Positions 15,080 to 24,085 of a stretch of 38,817 nt of DNA are shown here, piece by piece. A model generated the notes under the pieces. That model did no database searches, was not told the origin of the DNA, and saw nothing but the letters and a program-made list of their open reading frames with translations. The position numbers and the translations under genes are program-made. The DNA is from JBASRP01 sp044866075. GTDB lineage: Bacteria; Actinomycetota; AC-67. Within the stretch, counting starts at the first letter, position 1. Every line of letters starts with the position of its first letter. The stretch spans positions 1 to 38,817 of the forward strand of contig JBIOTQ010000022.1 in the NCBI GenBank assembly GCA_044866075.1, written 5' to 3'.

Positions 15080-16855
15080 TCAATGGATCTTGCACTCGTT
15101 GGTCAGCTTGAAGCCGTACGGCGCCTTCGAGTCCGACCGCTTCGTGCACTGAGTGCCGAACCCGTTCTTGAGCATGACGTCTCCGTAGAGCTTCTCGTGC
15201 TTCTTCATCAGCGCTTCCTGGTTGAACCGCATGAACTGTGTGGGTCCGACGTAGCCCGGCGGGTTGAAGGCCTTGATCGGCGGATCGGCGTCGGGGTTAC
15301 CGACGAACTCCGCGCCCAGCTGATACGCGGGATTCGTGGGCGCCGCTTTCCCGCGTTCCAGCGTGATGCCGACGATGTCGGCTTTCTCGAGCGAGATGTG
15401 CCGGTCCTTCGTGAAACCGTGCGGCGTGATGGACGAGTAGTTCACACCCTTCAACGTCTCGAGCGCGTTGATGACCTTCGAGGGCTCGGTGCCGCCGGCG
15501 GCCTGGAACGCCTGCGCGAAGAGGAATACGGCGTCGGACGGGTTGTTCTCGCCGCCGGTCGGCGTGATCCCCCAGCGCTTCTTGAACGTGGTCACCGAGT
15601 CCTGGAACTGCGGGATGTAGCCGATGCCGCCCATGTACCAGTACGACATGGTCCCGACCCGGGCGGCGTCGCCGGCGAGAACGGCGAAGGTTCGTTCGGC
15701 GGCACCGCCCTCGAACCCGACGATCTGCGGATGCCAGCCGCTGCCGCCGCGCGCGGTTGGGTGATCGACGTACACGGCGTCGAGCCGCTTCAAGCTCTCG
15801 AGCGCGTGCGCGGTATCCCCGGCGATCCCCCAGATCAGCAAACAATGACAACCCGTCCCGCGGATGCGTTGGAGCTGCGCGGTCATGTCGACGTCGCCGA
15901 CGTTGTACTGCTCGGCGGCGAGCAGCCGGTTGCCACTCTTCGCGAGGACGTCGCTGATCAGCCTCTTGCCTTGTGCGCCGATCGCGGTGTTGTCGCCGAG
16001 GTACGCGAACTTGGAGTACCCGCGGTCTTTGACCGCGTACTCCTGGAGCGAGAGCTCTATGCCCCACTTGTCCGGCGGGAACATCTGGAAGAGCTGCCGG
16101 TAATCGTTGTCGGGATAGATCTGTCCGACCGACGCCAGGTCCCCGTACGCCGCGATCGCGGGAAGGTTGTATTGCTGCAGCAGCTTCTTCGCGGCGTAGA
16201 TGTCGTCGTAGAGGCCGGCGAAGATCAGCCCCTTGATGTTGTAGCGCGTGATCATCTCTTGGATCGCCGACACGGCGACCTGCGCGGACAGGTTGTCGTC
16301 GCGCGCGATCAGCTTGATCTTGCGTCCGCCGAGGATCCCGCCGTTCGTCTGCCTGTAGTACGCCTCGAAGTCGGGGAAGCCATCCTTCGCCGTCATGAGC
16401 CCCTGCGTCGGCAGGCCGTGCTTGTTGATCTGTTCGACGGCGATCTGGCCACCGTGGTCGACGAGCTTGCCGACGAACGCGCCCACGCCGGAGTAGATCG
16501 ACACAACGCCGATGTTGATCGTCTCTCCGCCGCCGGCTTCGTCGACGTTGAAACGACCGCCCGCGGCCGGCGTCAGCTGATCGGCCGTGCGGCCGCACGC
16601 CGCGAGGAACGCGGGATACAGGAACGACGACGCGGCGACGCCGGTGCCGATCTTCTTCGCCACGTCCAGGAACTCGCGCCGGTTCATCGGCGTGTCCCAT
16701 CCTTTGGCGCTGGCTTCCTCCATCCGCTCCTCCGCGAGCCGGCGTTGCCAGCGCCGTGGCGGATCGCGGCGGGGGAGCTCGTACGAAGGGATCTGCTCCG
16801 GGACGGGCGGTTGCATCCCCGGCTCGTCTTTGTCGTGTCGTTTCTTCCGGCTCAT
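15080..16855 (-). CDS. Tat-exported Liv-type solute-binding lipoprotein
   Basis: A 591-residue periplasmic-binding-protein type 1 (HAAT family) protein. It has a 56-residue hydrophilic N-terminus, then MNRREFLDVAKK (twin arginine), a hydrophobic stretch and LAAC, a lipobox, so export is predicted through Tat with lipid anchoring. The binding domain starts INIGVVSIYSGVGAFVGK and contains IKLIARDDNLSAQVAV. ATG 16855 is chosen for an AGGTGAT site that overlaps the end of the upstream gene; MNRREFL at 16687 would be the more usual Tat start, so the long extension needs care. The mature protein is longer than typical (about 400), mainly at its C-terminus, with two Cys near the end. Confidence 0.85.
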   Translation of the reverse strand: MSRKKRHDKDEPGMQPPVPEQIPSYELPRRDPPRRWQRRLAEERMEEASAKGWDTPMNRREFLDVAKKIGTGVAASSFLYPAFLAACGRTADQLTPAAGGRFNVDEAGGGETINIGVVSIYSGVGAFVGKLVDHGGQIAVEQINKHGLPTQGLMTAKDGFPDFEAYYRQTNGGILGGRKIKLIARDDNLSAQVAVSAIQEMITRYNIKGLIFAGLYDDIYAAKKLLQQYNLPAIAAYGDLASVGQIYPDNDYRQLFQMFPPDKWGIELSLQEYAVKDRGYSKFAYLGDNTAIGAQGKRLISDVLAKSGNRLLAAEQYNVGDVDMTAQLQRIRGTGCHCLLIWGIAGDTAHALESLKRLDAVYVDHPTARGGSGWHPQIVGFEGGAAERTFAVLAGDAARVGTMSYWYMGGIGYIPQFQDSVTTFKKRWGITPTGGENNPSDAVFLFAQAFQAAGGTEPSKVINALETLKGVNYSSITPHGFTKDRHISLEKADIVGITLERGKAAPTNPAYQLGAEFVGNPDADPPIKAFNPPGYVGPTQFMRFNQEALMKKHEKLYGDVMLKNGFGTQCTKRSDSKAPYGFKLTNECKIH

Positions 16856-16859
16856 GAGA

Positions 16860-17171
16860 TCACCTCGGTGCTGTCGGTGAGGGCGGCGCCGTGGCGCCAC
16901 GAAGGAAGTTCTCGAGCCGTTCCCGCCCGATCCGCAAGTCCTCCGAGCCGGCCGCCGGCGGGGCGATGCGGCGCTGGATCTGGGGCGGCGCGTAGGGCAC
17001 GCCGCTCAGGTGACGCAGTTCCGTCTGCGAGTAGGGGCCCGTCGGTTCGCTCAGAAGCCAGACGACCATCCACGCCAGAGCGAACAGCGCCGCGAGCACG
17101 AGCGCCGCGCGGCGGCGCGTCGGCGGATCCGCCATGCGATGGAGCGCGGGATCGGGCATCGCGAGGGTCAC
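16860..17171 (-). CDS. Small single-pass membrane protein, unknown
   Basis: A 103-residue protein with one hydrophobic helix (AALVLAALFALAWMVVWLL, residues about 23-41) and a Pro/Arg-rich outer part (YSQTELRHLSGVPYAPPQIQ). No family was recognised. The GTG 17171 is used because GGAGG stands about ten bases ahead; in-frame ATGs at 17159 and 17135 are alternatives. It sits between the pseudo-sortase (three-base gap) and the Tat-exported SBP (four-base gap), so it is surely in the operon. Confidence 0.7.
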   Translation of the reverse strand: MTLAMPDPALHRMADPPTRRRAALVLAALFALAWMVVWLLSEPTGPYSQTELRHLSGVPYAPPQIQRRIAPPAAGSEDLRIGRERLENFLRGATAPPSPTAPR

Positions 17172-17174
17172 GCG

Positions 17175-17801
17175 TCATGCTCCTCCCGCGACGGCCCTGA
17201 CCACAAGCCGGTCCGACCCGCCGACGAGGCGCCCGGATCCGAACAACACCAGGACGCGCTGCGCCGAATCGGCGTCGAGGCCGAGCTCGGTCTGCGGGAC
17301 GACCCGGACCTCGGTGACCGTGTACGTCGTCTCCCCGAAGGGCGACTCGGTCACGATCCGGTCGCCGACCTCGACGCGATCGAGGCGAAGGAAGAAACCT
17401 CCGAAGCCCACGCGGTTCGCCGTGATGAGGGCGATGCCGGGTTCGCCGGGGATCGCGCTGCCGGGAATGTGCCCCGGAGCGCGCCGCATGGCGGCCGGAG
17501 TCGCTCCCTCGACCACGATCGCCTCCACGCCGATCGAGGGGATGCCGATCCGTGCGATGGGCGCGCCGCGGCCGACCGTGACCTCCGATCGTCCGACCGG
17601 ATCGAGTTTCGCCCACGACGCCATCGCGACGTCGAAGCGCCGCGAAAGATCGCGCTGCTGCAGGGATGCCCACACGTTCGAACCGATGAAGGCCATCACG
17701 AGCGACGCGACGAGAGCCACGGCCGCGATGACGACGGCGCGGACAGGGAAAGGCCGCCGGGACGCGGCCCGCGCGGGCATCGCTGCCGCAGCCGAGCTCA
17801 C
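17175..17801 (-). CDS. Sortase-fold protein lacking catalytic His and Cys
   Basis: A 208-residue protein with a membrane helix (about 20-40) and a sortase E-like barrel: IARIGIPSIGVEAIVVEG, APGHIPGSAIPGEPG, ANRVGFGGFFLRLDRVEVGD and SDRLVVRA line up with the active sortase at 10410. The catalytic His is Asn129 (ITANR against IAGHR). The catalytic Cys position is Ser189 (LVLFGSGRL against LTTCDPP). The protein has no Cys at all; only the Arg (R198) remains. The frame is intact and starts in a GTGA overlap with the propeller gene, so it looks like a maintained, non-catalytic sortase fold, perhaps a scaffold or binding module. No target is known. Confidence 0.85.
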   Translation of the reverse strand: MSSAAAAMPARAASRRPFPVRAVVIAAVALVASLVMAFIGSNVWASLQQRDLSRRFDVAMASWAKLDPVGRSEVTVGRGAPIARIGIPSIGVEAIVVEGATPAAMRRAPGHIPGSAIPGEPGIALITANRVGFGGFFLRLDRVEVGDRIVTESPFGETTYTVTEVRVVPQTELGLDADSAQRVLVLFGSGRLVGGSDRLVVRAVAGGA

Positions 17802-19900
17802 GGAACGGCCTCCTCGACGACCTCGATCTCGTAGTCGTCGCGGCGCGAGTACCACCACAGGAGGACCACGTTCCCGAGAAGCAACGCTCCCGCGCCCACG
17901 ACCCCGGCCGACTTCGGCAGCCGGTATCCGGCGGGCGGAACCTGATTCTTGTACCACTCGGCCGGCGTCCACACCCGGTCGAATGCCCCGAGGCGGTCCT
18001 TCCACTGCGGGATGAACGGCACCATGCCCGACCCCAGGATCGCCAGGTTCCGGACCGTCTTGACCTTCTTTCGGAGGTTGAAGGCGTACACGCTGCCGTC
18101 GTTGCCGGCGAAGTAGAGGTGCCCGCCGAGGAGCGCGGCGGAGGAGAAGATCTTGTTGTCGATGTCCGAGAAAGGCTCGTCGTAGGTCTGGCCGAACGGT
18201 GGGAACTTGAACGTGGCGTCCCACTTGATCTCGTACTGCCAGATCTTCTTCGGCGCGGCCGGGTTGCGGATGTCGAACGCCGTCATGTGGTTGTCCCACG
18301 TGGGCACGTACGCGACGCCGCCGCCGATGACGACGGCCGAGAGCGCGTGCTGGTTGAAGTCCCACGGCCCGCCCTCTCCGCGACGCGTGTAGGGCGTCTC
18401 CGGATCCTTGTTCGGCTGGATGCCGGTGCGGGCGAGCAAGCACGGCCCTTCGGGGTCGCCGGGCCGCAGGCATCCGGCCGCGTCGCCGGCTCGGTTGAGC
18501 GCGATCACGTACAGGTGTCCGTCTTGCGAGGCGGCGTAAAGGATCGGGTCGGCGCCCTTGCCCTTGACGTCCGGGTCCAGCGCAACCGGACCGCCGACCA
18601 CCGCTTGCGTGATGAAGCCGTCCTCGCCGTGCCCGAGGCTCAGCAGGAACTGGTCGCCGAGAGGGCCTTCGAGCTCGAGCGGTAGCGGCGCGTTGTACGT
18701 TCGTCGCCACGCGGGCACATGGCTGTCCCACGCCAGCCGGACGATCCGGCTGTCGAGGGTCGTCACGATGTAGTCCCCACCTCCCGGCGCACCGAGCGGC
18801 GGGATGAATGCGTCGACCGCGATGTCGCAGTTCCAGCCGGCCGCCTGGCAGGCGTCGACGTTCCCGATGAGCCCGCCGAAGTCGTGCACGCGCGTGTACT
18901 CCGACCGCGACGGGTCGGTCGTCCCGCTCCGCGGGTTGAGGAATCGGACGTGACCGTCCGAGCCGGCGACCGCGACCTCGTCGTTCTGGCACGTGGGTCC
19001 GGGCACGGCTTCGAACCGGCGCGTGGATCCGCCGGACGACTTGTTGTTCTGACTGAGCGCGCCGCCGACGGGGTACTCCCACCACGTCAGCTCGCCCGGG
19101 AACGTCGGGCCGTCCGCGTACTTCTTCCATAGGAGCTTTCCCGTCCGCGCGTCGAGCCCGTACGCCCAACCGGCCAGCGTCTGGAAGAAGACCTTGTTGT
19201 CGCAATAGGTGGTCGCGCCGTGGATCACCGGATAGTCGACGCCGGGGTGGACGGGGTCGAACTGATCCTTGCCGCGGGCGCACCGGCCGCCGGCGCAGCG
19301 CCCCGAGTTGAGCCCCGGCGGGACGTTGGCGCCGGTCGCCCGGTATCCGTCCTTCGCCTGGTAGGACCAGATCTTCTTGCCGGTCTTCGCGTTCAGCGCG
19401 TAGAGCCAGCCGTTCGAGAACGTCGCGTACACCACGCCCTTCTTCACGATGGGGGCGTTCGACGCCGGATAGGAGGCGGTCGTGCCGTCGGTGCGCTGAT
19501 CGGGCGAGAACCGCCACACCGGCAGGCCCGTCTTCGCATCGAGCGCCAGGTAAGAGTTCGTCGCGGCGCCCGACACGTAGATCAGCCCGTCGACTACCGC
19601 GATCCCGGCCTCCGGCCATACGCCCGAGGGAAGCTCCGAGATCTTCGTGACCCACTCGAGCCAGGGACCGTCCGAATCGCCCGTCCCGAGGTGGCCGCCG
19701 TTGATGAAGGGAGGAGCCTTCTCGGTCGGGTTGTAGTTCGTCGCGAAGTCGTCGCCGCCGGTTCCTATCTCCCACCGGGTCTGGGAGGTCGGGACCCACT
19801 TCCCCTTGCTCCGGGCGCCGGCCTCCGGCGCCATGACGCCGGCGAGGGCCACGAGGATCGTCGTCGCGATCGTTAGCTTCACGGCACGGTTCTTGTTCAT
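17798..19900 (-). CDS. Membrane-anchored PQQ-like beta-propeller protein
   Basis: A 700-residue exported protein. Signal peptide at 1-29, then repeated propeller blades ending in motifs such as YLALDAKTGLPVWRF, LYALNAKTGKKIWSY and YGLDARTGKLLWKKY, and a single C-terminal membrane helix (about 665-684) with a short acidic tail (YEIEVVEEAVP). These blades are those of PQQ-dependent alcohol/polyol dehydrogenases and of the non-enzymatic PQQ-like propellers; there is no CxxCH haem site. Several Cys pairs (GRCAGGRCARG, NVDACQAAGWNCD) suggest disulfides. ATG 19900 overlaps the stop of the upstream SBP (TGATG). Whether it binds PQQ is unproven; an oxidation step feeding the transporter is one possibility. 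Confidence 0.85.
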   Translation of the reverse strand: MNKNRAVKLTIATTILVALAGVMAPEAGARSKGKWVPTSQTRWEIGTGGDDFATNYNPTEKAPPFINGGHLGTGDSDGPWLEWVTKISELPSGVWPEAGIAVVDGLIYVSGAATNSYLALDAKTGLPVWRFSPDQRTDGTTASYPASNAPIVKKGVVYATFSNGWLYALNAKTGKKIWSYQAKDGYRATGANVPPGLNSGRCAGGRCARGKDQFDPVHPGVDYPVIHGATTYCDNKVFFQTLAGWAYGLDARTGKLLWKKYADGPTFPGELTWWEYPVGGALSQNNKSSGGSTRRFEAVPGPTCQNDEVAVAGSDGHVRFLNPRSGTTDPSRSEYTRVHDFGGLIGNVDACQAAGWNCDIAVDAFIPPLGAPGGGDYIVTTLDSRIVRLAWDSHVPAWRRTYNAPLPLELEGPLGDQFLLSLGHGEDGFITQAVVGGPVALDPDVKGKGADPILYAASQDGHLYVIALNRAGDAAGCLRPGDPEGPCLLARTGIQPNKDPETPYTRRGEGGPWDFNQHALSAVVIGGGVAYVPTWDNHMTAFDIRNPAAPKKIWQYEIKWDATFKFPPFGQTYDEPFSDIDNKIFSSAALLGGHLYFAGNDGSVYAFNLRKKVKTVRNLAILGSGMVPFIPQWKDRLGAFDRVWTPAEWYKNQVPPAGYRLPKSAGVVGAGALLLGNVVLLWWYSRRDDYEIEVVEEAVP

Positions 19901-21153
19901 CAGATCCTCGTCGTCAGGAAGCGGTAGCGCTCGGGCAGGTCGAGCGATTCCGTCACGATGGTGAAGAACCCCCCGCCGGTGTCGACGTCGGGGAAGAAGT
20001 GGCCGCCCGCCGAGTCCTGGTCCTTCGTGTAGCCGTACACGCCGAGGTCGTCCAGCGCGATCCCTTCGTGCTTGTCGGAACCGAACGTGATCGGCACGCC
20101 CGCGCCCTCGAAGTCCTTGATCCCCTCCAGCCCCGTGATGAGGTCCGCTCCGGTCGCGCTCCAGGCGTCGCGCGCCGCGCGCGCGAGCACCGCCATCGCG
20201 TCGTAGAACGCGGCGGCCTGCACCGGCGCCTGCGCCGAGTTCTCCGTCTGGAACCGGGTGTAGAAGCCGATGATCCGGCGCAGGTTGAACCACGGGCCGG
20301 CCCAGGGCCCGACCGACAACATCCCGTCGCGGAACGCGACCGGCGTCACTTGCGCGCTCGCGTTCTTGGCGAACGTGGCCGTGGCCTGGTTCCCCGACAG
20401 CGCCAGCTGGAAGCCGAAGCCCATCTTCTGGACCTCGACGACGATGCGGGCCGCCTCGCTCGGGCTGAAGACCCAGACGATCACGGCGTCCGCGTTCAGC
20501 TGTCCCGCGCGCGCGACCGGCGTGTGGATGTCGCCGCCGGGCTTGAAAACGAGCGACGCTTTCGGCGGGACGCCGGCGTCGTCGAGCGTCGCCTCCATCG
20601 CCTCCTTGCCCGCGCGGCCGTATTCGGTGTCGTCGGTGATCAGAACCAGGCGCTTGTACTTGCGTGACTCCACGAGGTAGTCGGCCAGCTTGTCCGCCTG
20701 CAGCGCGTTGGACGGCGCGAGCGAGAAAACGTTGTCGCGGTCCGCGACCTCGTCGCCGCCGATGAGCGTGTGGATGACCGGGACGTCGGTGATCTTCTCG
20801 AGCGCGGGAAGGACGACGGGATCGGGCGTTCCGACGATGATCGCGTCGGTCTTTCCCTCGAGCCCGGCCACGGCCTTGCCGACCAGCTTCGCGTCGCCGG
20901 CGTAGTCGGCCTGGACGAACTCGACGGTGATCTTCTCGTCCTTGGCGTCGTCGGCCGCGAGCTTCGTGCCGCCGAGGACGGCCTGCGCGAGGTCCCCGCC
21001 CTCGCCGCTCGTCGTGAACAGCACGCCGACCCGCAACTTCACGGCCTCCGTCTTGGCGCTCTTCTTGTCCGACTTGGACGTGCACGCGCCGACCACGAGG
21101 AGCGCAGCGATCGCCGGCGCCACGAGCTTGGTCCAACGGCAGCGTGTCGTCAT
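19900..21153 (-). CDS. Liv-type solute-binding lipoprotein
   Basis: A 417-residue binding protein with a lipobox (VGAC, C24), then LRVGVLFTTSGEGGDLAQAV, the type 1 periplasmic-binding fold of HAAT importers. IIVGTPDPVVLPALEKITD and GNQATATFAKN are typical. ATG 21153 is chosen because it overlaps the stop of the lipoprotein gene upstream (ATGA); an earlier in-frame codon at 21183 would lie within that gene. It is one of four SBPs in the island and differs markedly from the Tat-exported one. Confidence 0.88.
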   Translation of the reverse strand: MTTRCRWTKLVAPAIAALLVVGACTSKSDKKSAKTEAVKLRVGVLFTTSGEGGDLAQAVLGGTKLAADDAKDEKITVEFVQADYAGDAKLVGKAVAGLEGKTDAIIVGTPDPVVLPALEKITDVPVIHTLIGGDEVADRDNVFSLAPSNALQADKLADYLVESRKYKRLVLITDDTEYGRAGKEAMEATLDDAGVPPKASLVFKPGGDIHTPVARAGQLNADAVIVWVFSPSEAARIVVEVQKMGFGFQLALSGNQATATFAKNASAQVTPVAFRDGMLSVGPWAGPWFNLRRIIGFYTRFQTENSAQAPVQAAAFYDAMAVLARAARDAWSATGADLITGLEGIKDFEGAGVPITFGSDKHEGIALDDLGVYGYTKDQDSAGGHFFPDVDTGGGFFTIVTESLDLPERYRFLTTRI

Positions 21154-21848
21154 GTCGTGCTCACCAGGAAGGTCAGCTTCCACCTGTCGACCACCTTCGC
21201 CACGGCCGTGTCCGGCACGGCGAAGACGAAGACGCCGATGTTGCCGGCGAAGTAGTAGAGGCCGAAGTTGTGGGTCTCCGACCCGAGTTCGCCGGGCGGC
21301 GTCGCGGGATCACTGGGGAGGCTCGGCGGGTTCAACCCGAGGCGGGTCGGGAAGTGCGTGACCGCCTCCGTCTCCGTCCACACGAGAACGTTGTTCTTGT
21401 CGAAGAAGTCCGCGCGTGCTTTGAGGTTGCGCACCGGCTCGGTTCCTTCGTTCACGACCGGGACCACGAGGTAGTACATCCCGAGCTGCGGATTGATCCC
21501 GTAGACCGGCAGCGACACGAGACCGGGACCGCGTCCGTTCTTGAAACCGGTGAAGTGCAGCGCGTCCCGGGCGGCCTGAGACAGGACGCCGATCTGCAAT
21601 TGCGTGATGTGCAGTCCGGGCGGCGCCGCCTCCGCGACCTCGGCGAGCTGTTCGGCGCCGAGCGACGTCGCCGCGCCGCCGCCCCCGAACTCCGGCTCGG
21701 CGAGGACGGGGACCTCCTCCGGCGACGGGAGCGCGATCCGCGGGCCGTCGAGCTTCACGGGTTTGCTGCTGCCGCACGCGACGACGGACAGCGCCGCCGC
21801 GAAGAGCGCGACCAGCAGGCGCGTACGCGGCCTCAGATGATGAACCAT
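21150..21848 (-). CDS. Lipoprotein of unknown function
   Basis: A 232-residue lipoprotein: basic start, hydrophobic stretch and VVAC lipobox (C25). The mature part looks like a beta-sandwich (MYYLVVPVVNEGTEPVRN, ARADFFDKNNVLVWTETE), the sort of extracytoplasmic fold seen in DUF4352-like accessory domains. No firm family. It overlaps the end of the upstream 750-residue gene by 16 bases and the SBP start by four, so it is tightly coupled to both. Confidence 0.8.
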   Translation of the reverse strand: MVHHLRPRTRLLVALFAAALSVVACGSSKPVKLDGPRIALPSPEEVPVLAEPEFGGGGAATSLGAEQLAEVAEAAPPGLHITQLQIGVLSQAARDALHFTGFKNGRGPGLVSLPVYGINPQLGMYYLVVPVVNEGTEPVRNLKARADFFDKNNVLVWTETEAVTHFPTRLGLNPPSLPSDPATPPGELGSETHNFGLYYFAGNIGVFVFAVPDTAVAKVVDRWKLTFLVSTT

Positions 21849-24085
21849 CGGAACCTCGCGAACCCGAAGAGGACGAGCAGTATCAGCGCCGACGCCAGGA
21901 TCAGGCTGAACTTACCGGCCGACGTGTCCGTCGCTCTCGGCCGCTCGGCGAGCTTCTCGGTCGAGAACGTCAGCACGAGCTGTCCCGTGGCCGGTTTCTT
22001 GTCGGGATCCATCGGGCGGCCCATGAACGTCGCCATCTCCCTGGCGCGGTCGACGGCCGCCGCCTTCACGCCGGTGTCGATGTCGATCGCGTTGATGTCC
22101 CACTGCAAAGTGCTGCGCGCGGTCTCCACGCCGAAGATCGCGAAGTTCTGGATCGAGTCGGCGAGGAATCGCCACGTCGATCCGAGCTGATGGAAGGCGT
22201 CGACCTGCGCCTCGGCGCCGGAGGTGAGCACGTGCAGCGCCCAGATCAGGGAGTTCGGCGTGTCCTTGTTTCCGAGCGCCGCCTGCAGTGGGTCGAAGCC
22301 CTTCGTCTTGAGCGTGTAGAGGCCGCGCTCGAGCTCCTCCAGACCGAAGGGGAACTTGATGAAGTTGTACTTGGTGTAGGAGTTGCAGGTCTGTCCGGCC
22401 GGCGTGTCGACGTCGGCGCCGCAGGCTCCCGGCGCGGCCGGGAGCGGAGCCAGCCCCGCGAGGTTGGCCGTGTCGAGGATGTGGTTCTCTTTCTGGATCG
22501 CGTGCATGTCGTGCTCGACGATCCCGAGCTTCAGGAACGCGAGGTTGAGGGGGACCGCGGCCGTCGGACAGAGCGGAGTCACGATCGCGGGCGCGTCGGG
22601 GAAGTACGGGCGCTCCTCCGTCGCCCACCCCGTGGCGCCGCAGAGCTGCGCGACGGACTTCAGGTCCGCCCAGATCGAGTTGAAGATGAGATCGTTTGCG
22701 CTCTGTACCTCGCTCAGGTTCGCGACTCCGGTCGACGCCGGATCGGAGGAGAACCCGACGAACAAGCGCAGGGTCTGGAGCGTCGCGAGCTGGCCCTTGG
22801 TCGCGTCGCGCGCCAGCTCCACCGCGTTCTCGATGACGTTGATCGCACGGTCCGCCTGTTCGAGGCCCTTCGCGAGGCTCCACAGCGCCCACAGCTGATT
22901 CGGTTCGTCGAACGATCCCGCCTCGCGGTTGCCTTTCTCGGGTCCGAGGATCGGGATCGAGAGGTTGGCGAACGAGTCGTGCAGGAGGCCGAAGAGACCG
23001 GTGAGCGCGACGAGGTTCTCGCGGAAGAGTCCGAACACGTCGTAGAAGAAGTTGCGGCGGCCGCGTTCGAACTGGATCCCCTCACTCGTCAGCGCCTCCG
23101 CGTCGAGCGGCGGGAACACCGGCTGCGCGACGACCGTGATCTTCGGGATCCGCGCGCCCTTCGCCAGCACTCCGGTAACGATCGCGTTCTGCTCGGCCTC
23201 GAAGTCCGGCGGAACCAGGTTGCGCGTCCAGTTGACGACCGTGTCCCGGCCGGTCCGCGTCAGGTCGCCGTCCGAGCGGATCTGGTCGAAGTCGGCGTCG
23301 GGGAAGGTCAGGTCGACGACGCGCGCGACGTACGGCGTGTAGACGGGCGCGACGGCGGTGACGGTCTTCTTCGATTGGATGTCGGTGTACGTGATCTCCT
23401 GCTGACGCTTGGTCATGTTGGTCAGAGTGATGACGATCTTGAAACGGGTCGCGCTCGGCTGCGCCTCGAGCGCCTCCGGCGTGACCTCTTCCTCGGAGCC
23501 TTCCTCGCCGGTGAAGTAGCGGATCTTCACGTTGAGGGGGAGTGGCTTGAGGCCGTCGGGGGTGACCCAGTAGTCGCCCTGCTGCTGCAGCCGGCCCTCG
23601 TAGTAGATGTCTTTGAACCCCGACTTGCCGAGTGACACATCCCAGGTCAGCGCTTTCTCGCGTTCGGTGCCCCCCGGTGTGCCGCTCAGGTACGTCACGT
23701 CGGCGAACGTCGCGGGATCGCTGACGGTGCGGTTCCCGCGGCCGCGGAGCCGGATCCAATCCTTCAGCCACGCGGCCGTCGGACGGCCCGTGTGATCGAT
23801 CTGGATCTTGAGGTACTCGGTGTCGGTCGAGCGCCCGGGTTTCTCCGCTTCGGCGGGCTTCGGTGTCGGCGAGCCGCCCGGCGAGGGCGACGCCGACCCG
23901 GTCGCGGACCCGGTCGGCGAGGGCGACGCTGTGTCCGAGGGACTCGCCGACTCGGTCGGCGACGCGGACCCGGTCGGGGTCGGTGAGGAAGTTGGGGATT
24001 GCGACGCCGCTTGGGGCAGCATCAGAAGCATCGAGACGAGAGACAGGACGGCGACGACCCCGATCGCTCTGGACCGGCTCCTCAA
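21833..24085 (-). CDS. Large secreted, membrane-anchored protein of unknown family
   Basis: A 750-residue protein. Signal peptide (RAIGVVAVLSLVSMLLM), a Ser/Pro/Thr-rich spacer (residues about 30-85), a beta-rich region (about 90-330), a mainly helical region (about 340-700) with four Cys in the middle, and a C-terminal membrane helix (SLILASALILLVLFGFARF). I do not recognise the family. The TTG at 24085 is chosen because GGAGGAGG lies six bases upstream and the signal peptide then starts correctly (MRSRSRAIG); an in-frame GTG at 24145 adds 20 charged residues. It is the first gene of the minus-strand operon. Confidence 0.8.
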   Translation of the reverse strand: MRSRSRAIGVVAVLSLVSMLLMLPQAASQSPTSSPTPTGSASPTESASPSDTASPSPTGSATGSASPSPGGSPTPKPAEAEKPGRSTDTEYLKIQIDHTGRPTAAWLKDWIRLRGRGNRTVSDPATFADVTYLSGTPGGTEREKALTWDVSLGKSGFKDIYYEGRLQQQGDYWVTPDGLKPLPLNVKIRYFTGEEGSEEEVTPEALEAQPSATRFKIVITLTNMTKRQQEITYTDIQSKKTVTAVAPVYTPYVARVVDLTFPDADFDQIRSDGDLTRTGRDTVVNWTRNLVPPDFEAEQNAIVTGVLAKGARIPKITVVAQPVFPPLDAEALTSEGIQFERGRRNFFYDVFGLFRENLVALTGLFGLLHDSFANLSIPILGPEKGNREAGSFDEPNQLWALWSLAKGLEQADRAINVIENAVELARDATKGQLATLQTLRLFVGFSSDPASTGVANLSEVQSANDLIFNSIWADLKSVAQLCGATGWATEERPYFPDAPAIVTPLCPTAAVPLNLAFLKLGIVEHDMHAIQKENHILDTANLAGLAPLPAAPGACGADVDTPAGQTCNSYTKYNFIKFPFGLEELERGLYTLKTKGFDPLQAALGNKDTPNSLIWALHVLTSGAEAQVDAFHQLGSTWRFLADSIQNFAIFGVETARSTLQWDINAIDIDTGVKAAAVDRAREMATFMGRPMDPDKKPATGQLVLTFSTEKLAERPRATDTSAGKFSLILASALILLVLFGFARFRWFII

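Noticed and set aside
15083..17200. Long plus-strand open frame opposite the Tat-exported SBP
   Set aside because: Same reason: it mirrors a well-supported gene and has no recognisable domain or ribosome-binding site.
17798..21136. A single 1112-residue reading of the propeller gene
   Set aside because: The upstream 412 codons run out of frame through the SBP gene and are low-complexity; the signal peptide and TGATG overlap at 19900 mark the real start.
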